A stretch of DNA of 50,033 bases. Source: a virus. Made by a program: the position numbers and the translations under genes. Within the stretch, counting starts at the first letter, position 1, and each line of letters begins with the position of its first letter. The stretch lies in IMG/VR virus record IMGVR_UViG_3300036861_000469, positions 1-50,033 of that record. One strand, written 5' to 3'. Positions 47,380 through 50,033 of the stretch are shown piece by piece. Below the pieces are notes generated by a model. It had not been told where the DNA came from. It was given only the letters and a program-made list of their open reading frames with translations, and did not search any database.

Positions 47380-47537
47380 AGACCACCGGCCACATCTGGC
47401 GCATGTACATCCGCGGCTACGCGAAGCCGATCCTCGCGACGAGGGTGATCGCGGACACCTCGAAGCAGACGTACTGCATCGGCTGCGGGAAGGCACCGGC
47501 CGAGGCAGGAGCGTCGTGCGGGAAGGGGAAGGGGTAG
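47376..47537 (+). CDS. Small Cys-rich protein, 53 aa
   Basis: ATG 47376 (ATGA overlap) to TAG 47535-47537. C-terminal YCIGCGKAPAEAGASCGKG is a zinc knuckle with three Cys; N-terminus helical and basic. Unknown. Confidence 0.55.
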   Translation: MKTTGHIWRMYIRGYAKPILATRVIADTSKQTYCIGCGKAPAEAGASCGKGKG

Positions 47538-47538
47538 C

Positions 47539-47892
47539 GTGCTACCGATCGTGCGAGTCGACCCTGTCCTCCTGCGACAATTCTCGATCACAAGGAACTT
47601 CGTCGGCTACGTCGGTGATGACCAACTCGAACCTGGGATCCTCGTCTACGACGTCTCCTGCGGGAAGTGCCGGAAGACATTCGAAGGTCGGATCCGGCTC
47701 CATACCGAGATGGTGACGAAGTTCTTCGATCTGCTCTCTCAGCACTTCGACGCATGCGACCGTCTGCCGGTGATGTTCCGTCGGCGCCCCGAACCCACAC
47801 CTCCGTGGTGCCCGGCCTGTGGGAGGACCTACCAATCGGCAACCCCATTCGCAAGGTGTCCGCATGCGTGGCACAAGGTGGCACCGTGGTAA
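47539..47892 (+). CDS. Zinc-ribbon protein, 117 aa
   Basis: GTG 47539. CGKC (about 41-44) and WCPACGRTYQ (about 90) separated by a helical section, with further Cys/His near the end (ARCPHAWH). Domain order resembles a bipartite metal site. Unknown. Confidence 0.6.
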   Translation: MLPIVRVDPVLLRQFSITRNFVGYVGDDQLEPGILVYDVSCGKCRKTFEGRIRLHTEMVTKFFDLLSQHFDACDRLPVMFRRRPEPTPPWCPACGRTYQSATPFARCPHAWHKVAPW

Positions 47893-48071
47893 AGATCCCT
47901 CGCTCCATCGCAAAGTCCCTGAAGGACCTCGCCCAGATCAACCGCGGCTGCGGATGCTGCGCCTCCCCCCGCGAAGATCAGGTCGCGCAGATGAAGGCGA
48001 CCCGGAAGGTGATCGCCAAGGCGATTGATCGTGCATGTCGTCGTTACAAGGAAACCGACGTCTACTCATAG
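47886..48071 (+). CDS. Small basic Cys-containing protein, 61 aa
   Basis: GTG 47886, overlapping the previous stop by seven bases. CGCCASPRED in the middle and a Lys/Arg-rich helix (MKATRKVIAKAIDRACRRYK). Unknown. Confidence 0.55.
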   Translation: MVKIPRSIAKSLKDLAQINRGCGCCASPREDQVAQMKATRKVIAKAIDRACRRYKETDVYS

Positions 48072-48082
48072 GAGGAAGTCCG

Positions 48083-48721
48083 ATGAAGAAGATCCTGCTC
48101 GTCGCGCTGCTCATCCTCACCACCACCGCCTGCATCAGCAAGCAGGTCCGCCGTGGTCAACGCCTCTTCGCCGGCTGCCCACAGGGGGTCGACGACAAGG
48201 CAACCCTGCGAAGCGGAGAATTCGTCTGCAAGGGTGCGCCGGACCCCGCGCCGTTCGGTGGCAACGGACGCTCCTGCGGATCCTGCCACGTCCCGGGGGA
48301 TCGCTTCGGGATCTCGGTCACGCGCATCGCGACCCTCCCGCCGACGCACCCGTTCCTATTCCCCGGGCTCGACGAGGACCTCGTGCTGCTGCGTAGCCAC
48401 GGTCTCGTCCACGTCGTCGACGCAGACGAGGATGGACTGAACGAATTCCGCCAGACGCCGAAACTCGTTCAACTCCAGACCCTCTGCGGAGCCTTCGGTC
48501 ACTATGGGATCTGCGAGACCCTGGGGCTTCTCGGGGACCGCGAGAAGGACCTGTGCCAGTTCTCGCGCGAGGCGGTGGCGAACCACATGGCGAAGACCGT
48601 CGCACGCGTGCCCGGGGTGGACTTCAGGGTCCCGACGAGCGACGAGTGTGACGACCTCATCGCGTACATGCTCTCGGACCTGGTCGCGGATGTCGAAGAC
48701 CGGCTGGAGGATGCGAAGTGA
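48083..48721 (+). CDS. Lipoprotein with c-type cytochrome motif
   Basis: 212 residues, strong site (AGGAGGAAG) before ATG 48083. A lipoprotein signal MKKILLVALLILTTTAC ends in lipobox Cys17. FGGNGRSCGSCHVPGD (58-73) contains the covalent heme motif CxxCH at 65-69, in the sequence setting typical of c-type cytochromes of the peroxidase/MauG-like relatives. Other Cys (32, 49, about 135 and 145) may form disulfides. A distal Met or His ligand cannot be fixed by eye. It would lie in the periplasm, tethered to a membrane. Electron-transfer function in a phage is unexpected; a decoy or exclusion protein is possible. Confidence 0.7.
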   Translation: MKKILLVALLILTTTACISKQVRRGQRLFAGCPQGVDDKATLRSGEFVCKGAPDPAPFGGNGRSCGSCHVPGDRFGISVTRIATLPPTHPFLFPGLDEDLVLLRSHGLVHVVDADEDGLNEFRQTPKLVQLQTLCGAFGHYGICETLGLLGDREKDLCQFSREAVANHMAKTVARVPGVDFRVPTSDECDDLIAYMLSDLVADVEDRLEDAK

Positions 48722-49275
48722 GGTACACAATCGCCTGCGCCGAGCAGAAGTGCTACGCCTGGCAGACCAGCGGTCTCGTCGGTGCCGGCCTGGCCGCGGC
48801 GGATCACCTCCGGGCGTGCCCGACTCACGAAGTGCGAATCAAGAAGGAGTCTCGCGATGGCGAACGAGAAACCGCCGATCTCAACCCTACGCCGGCAGCC
48901 GGTGCAACCGTGGGAGGCAGCGATGACTCCGCGGCACGGGAAGAAGCGCAAGCCCCGGCCGTGGCTGATCCTCTCGAAGCACCGCGGGATCCAGTGGTGG
49001 TACAAGGACCCGAAGAAGCAGACGCCACAGTGGAGGGTCTACCGCCGGTACGCGACGGAGAAGTCCCGGGAGCAGGCGATGCAGGTTCTATCGAAGGACA
49101 AGTACCACACGAAGTGGTACGACTTCCGCCTGGCGAAGGACTGATCGCCATCTGCGGACAGTGCGGCGGACTCCCCGAAGACTACACCCTCGAAGAGGTT
49201 GACATCGGGGTGGGGATTCAGGCTCACCTCTGCGACGATCCATTCCACGACGCTGCGAAGGAGGCACGACGGTGA
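48718..49275 (+). CDS. Cys/His-containing ORF, possibly two small genes in one frame
   Basis: GTG 48718 overlaps the previous stop (GTGA). The first 45 residues (CAEQKCYAWQTSG ... HLRACPTH) form a zinc-finger-like unit. The middle, opposite the gene at 48857, is low-complexity and looks like shadow coding. The end (AICGQCGGLPEDY ... LCDD) is protein-like again and could be a separate gene starting at CTG 49141, which overlaps the previous stop as CTGA. No stop separates the parts. Confidence 0.45.
   Translation: MRYTIACAEQKCYAWQTSGLVGAGLAAADHLRACPTHEVRIKKESRDGERETADLNPTPAAGATVGGSDDSAAREEAQAPAVADPLEAPRDPVVVQGPEEADATVEGLPPVRDGEVPGAGDAGSIEGQVPHEVVRLPPGEGLIAICGQCGGLPEDYTLEEVDIGVGIQAHLCDDPFHDAAKEARR
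48857..49144 (+). CDS. Basic hypothetical protein, 95 aa
   Basis: ATG 48857 after AAGAAGGAGTCTCGCG, a good ribosome site; ATG 48923 is an alternative. Trp/Lys/Arg-rich (KRKPRPWLILSKHRGIQWWYKD ... WRVYRRYATEK), of a type that binds nucleic acid. It overlaps the open frame at 48718. Confidence 0.6.
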   Translation: MANEKPPISTLRRQPVQPWEAAMTPRHGKKRKPRPWLILSKHRGIQWWYKDPKKQTPQWRVYRRYATEKSREQAMQVLSKDKYHTKWYDFRLAKD

Positions 49276-49394
49276 AGTACTGCGACGACTGGCTTCAGAG
49301 CCGTACCCCCGGGATGCGATTCCTCCTCGGGATGATCTGCGGCGCGATCGCCGCGATGCTTCTCCGGCTCCTCGGACAACTGGTGTCGTCGTGA
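49272..49394 (+). CDS. Small membrane protein, 40 aa
   Basis: GTG 49272 (GTGA overlap) to TGA 49392-49394. One hydrophobic segment (MRFLLGMICGAIAAMLLRLLG). Directly coupled to the sigma factor by GTGA (49391-49394). A membrane partner of the sigma factor, such as an anti-sigma anchor, is conceivable but unsupported. Confidence 0.5.
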   Translation: MKYCDDWLQSRTPGMRFLLGMICGAIAAMLLRLLGQLVSS

Positions 49395-50033
49395 GAAACC
49401 GTATCCCGGGGGTGAAGAAATTCCGCGCCACCCTCTCCCCCACCGCGACCCTCTCCCCCGCGGACCTGGAGAACGAAACCCTCGTCCGCTACCTCGCGGA
49501 CATCCCACGTGAGACGACGCTGACCAACGAGCAGGTCGCCTCGCTCGTCGATCGCATGCGTGCGGGTGACGCCCAGGCACGCGAGGATCTCATCACCGCG
49601 AACCTCCCGCTCGTCGTCGCGGTCGCGATGTTCTACCGCGGCCGAGGGGTCGAAGTCAACGACCTGATCCAGGAGGGGAACATCGGTCTCATGAAGGCGG
49701 TCGAGAAGTACCTCCCCGAGAAGGCCTTCACGTTCTCTACCTACGCGATCTGGTGGATCCACCGCGAGATCTTCAACGCGCTCTCAGACCAAGCCGGCGC
49801 GATCTCGATCTCGGACCGACTCTACCGCCGGCTCCGAACGCGGGTCCGGATCATCAGTGAGATCCAGGCGGGCACTGGTCGGGCTGCGACGAAGGAAGAG
49901 ATCCAAGCCGCGATGGGTCTCACCGAGGAGCAGATGGCGAACACGGACGCCGCGGCCAATGCGGTCTCCGTGGCATCGATCGAAGACCCGATCGACCACG
50001 ACGCATCTCGCCGGCTAGAGAAGGTCATCCCGT
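49391..50033 (+). CDS. Phage sigma-70-family factor, N-terminal part (continues at base 1)
   Basis: GTG 49391 opens a frame that runs off the window and continues at bases 1-530 (181 residues here before the shared internal ATG). Region 2 is clear: ITANLPLVVAVAMFYRGRG, DLIQEGNIGLMKAVEKY and FSTYAIWWIHREI, the core-binding and -10-melting segment of group 1/2-type sigma factors; region 1.2-like sequence precedes it. Region 3 begins around ISISDRLYRRL. The factor probably recognises the shared phage promoters. It is translationally coupled to a small membrane protein. Confidence 0.88.
   Translation, partial: MRNRIPGVKKFRATLSPTATLSPADLENETLVRYLADIPRETTLTNEQVASLVDRMRAGDAQAREDLITANLPLVVAVAMFYRGRGVEVNDLIQEGNIGLMKAVEKYLPEKAFTFSTYAIWWIHREIFNALSDQAGAISISDRLYRRLRTRVRIISEIQAGTGRAATKEEIQAAMGLTEEQMANTDAAANAVSVASIEDPIDHDASRRLEKVIP
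49923..50033. repeat. Terminal overlap, right copy
   Basis: Second copy of bases 1-111, with G at 50013 and A at 50021 where the left copy has A and G. Marks where the circular map was opened. Confidence 0.95.

Noticed and set aside
1-50033. CRISPR array, integrase/attachment site, transposon or IS
   Set aside because: No regularly spaced repeats, recombinase motifs or terminal inverted repeats with a transposase were seen on either strand.

Overview
The window is an essentially complete double-stranded DNA tailed-phage genome, linearised at an arbitrary point. Bases 1-111 recur at 49923-50033 with two mismatches, so the unit is circular or circularly permuted and about 49,922 bp long. One sigma-factor gene runs across the junction (49391-50033, then on to 530). 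Every gene I can support is on the + strand. GC is high, genes are packed tightly, and most neighbours are coupled through 4-base NTGA start/stop overlaps (ATGA, GTGA, TTGA and apparently CTGA). I see no integrase, excisionase, CI/Cro-like repressor or minus-strand gene, so a virulent phage is the simplest reading. Several proteins suit a Gram-negative host: two probable lipoproteins, an exported protein ending in a beta-strand with terminal Phe, and an M15-type endolysin. The host cannot be named from sequence.

Layout. 0-4.9 kb: end of the sigma factor, small genes, a cysteine-peptidase-like protein and two tRNA genes. 4.9-13.9 kb: recombination, replication and nucleotide genes (RecA-like ATPase, companion protein, dUTPase, RecB-like nuclease, UDG-like/exonuclease protein, HNH protein, methyltransferase, family A DNA polymerase). 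13.5-15.5 kb: nucleotide metabolism (dATP/dGTP-diphosphohydrolase-like, MazG-like, deoxyribosyltransferase-like). 15.4-19.4 kb: endolysin, exported HExxH protein, metallophosphoesterase, GroES-like co-chaperonin and small membrane proteins (lysis/envelope). 19.5-21.6 kb: Rad3/DinG-like helicase. 21.6-35.2 kb: head and tail genes with a Mu-type head (MuF-like, I-type protease with nested scaffold, gpT-like capsid, gpG-like) and a siphovirus-type tail. 35.4-38.2 kb: SF3/D5-type helicase and a non-coding region with repeats. 38.4-42.7 kb: large terminase and DUF935-type portal. 42.7-50 kb: small accessory genes, including a second exported HExxH protein, an RHH-like regulator, a zinc ribbon broken by an amber codon, a lipoprotein with a c-type heme motif, and the start of the sigma factor.

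Most notable: (1) a family A polymerase that looks split, with UDG-like+exonuclease and polymerase parts separated by a 1.9 kb insert holding an HNH gene in AT-rich DNA; (2) a lipoprotein cytochrome-c-like protein on a phage; (3) a phage sigma factor with an added C-terminal Cys cluster, plus at least five near-identical promoters; (4) two structured non-coding regions (6654-6784 and 43124-43233), the second directly behind its own promoter; (5) a zinc-ribbon gene with an in-frame TAG, whose downstream start codon is coupled to the frame beyond that TAG; (6) portal and MuF genes about 30 kb apart. Functions are read from motifs by eye; no database search was possible.
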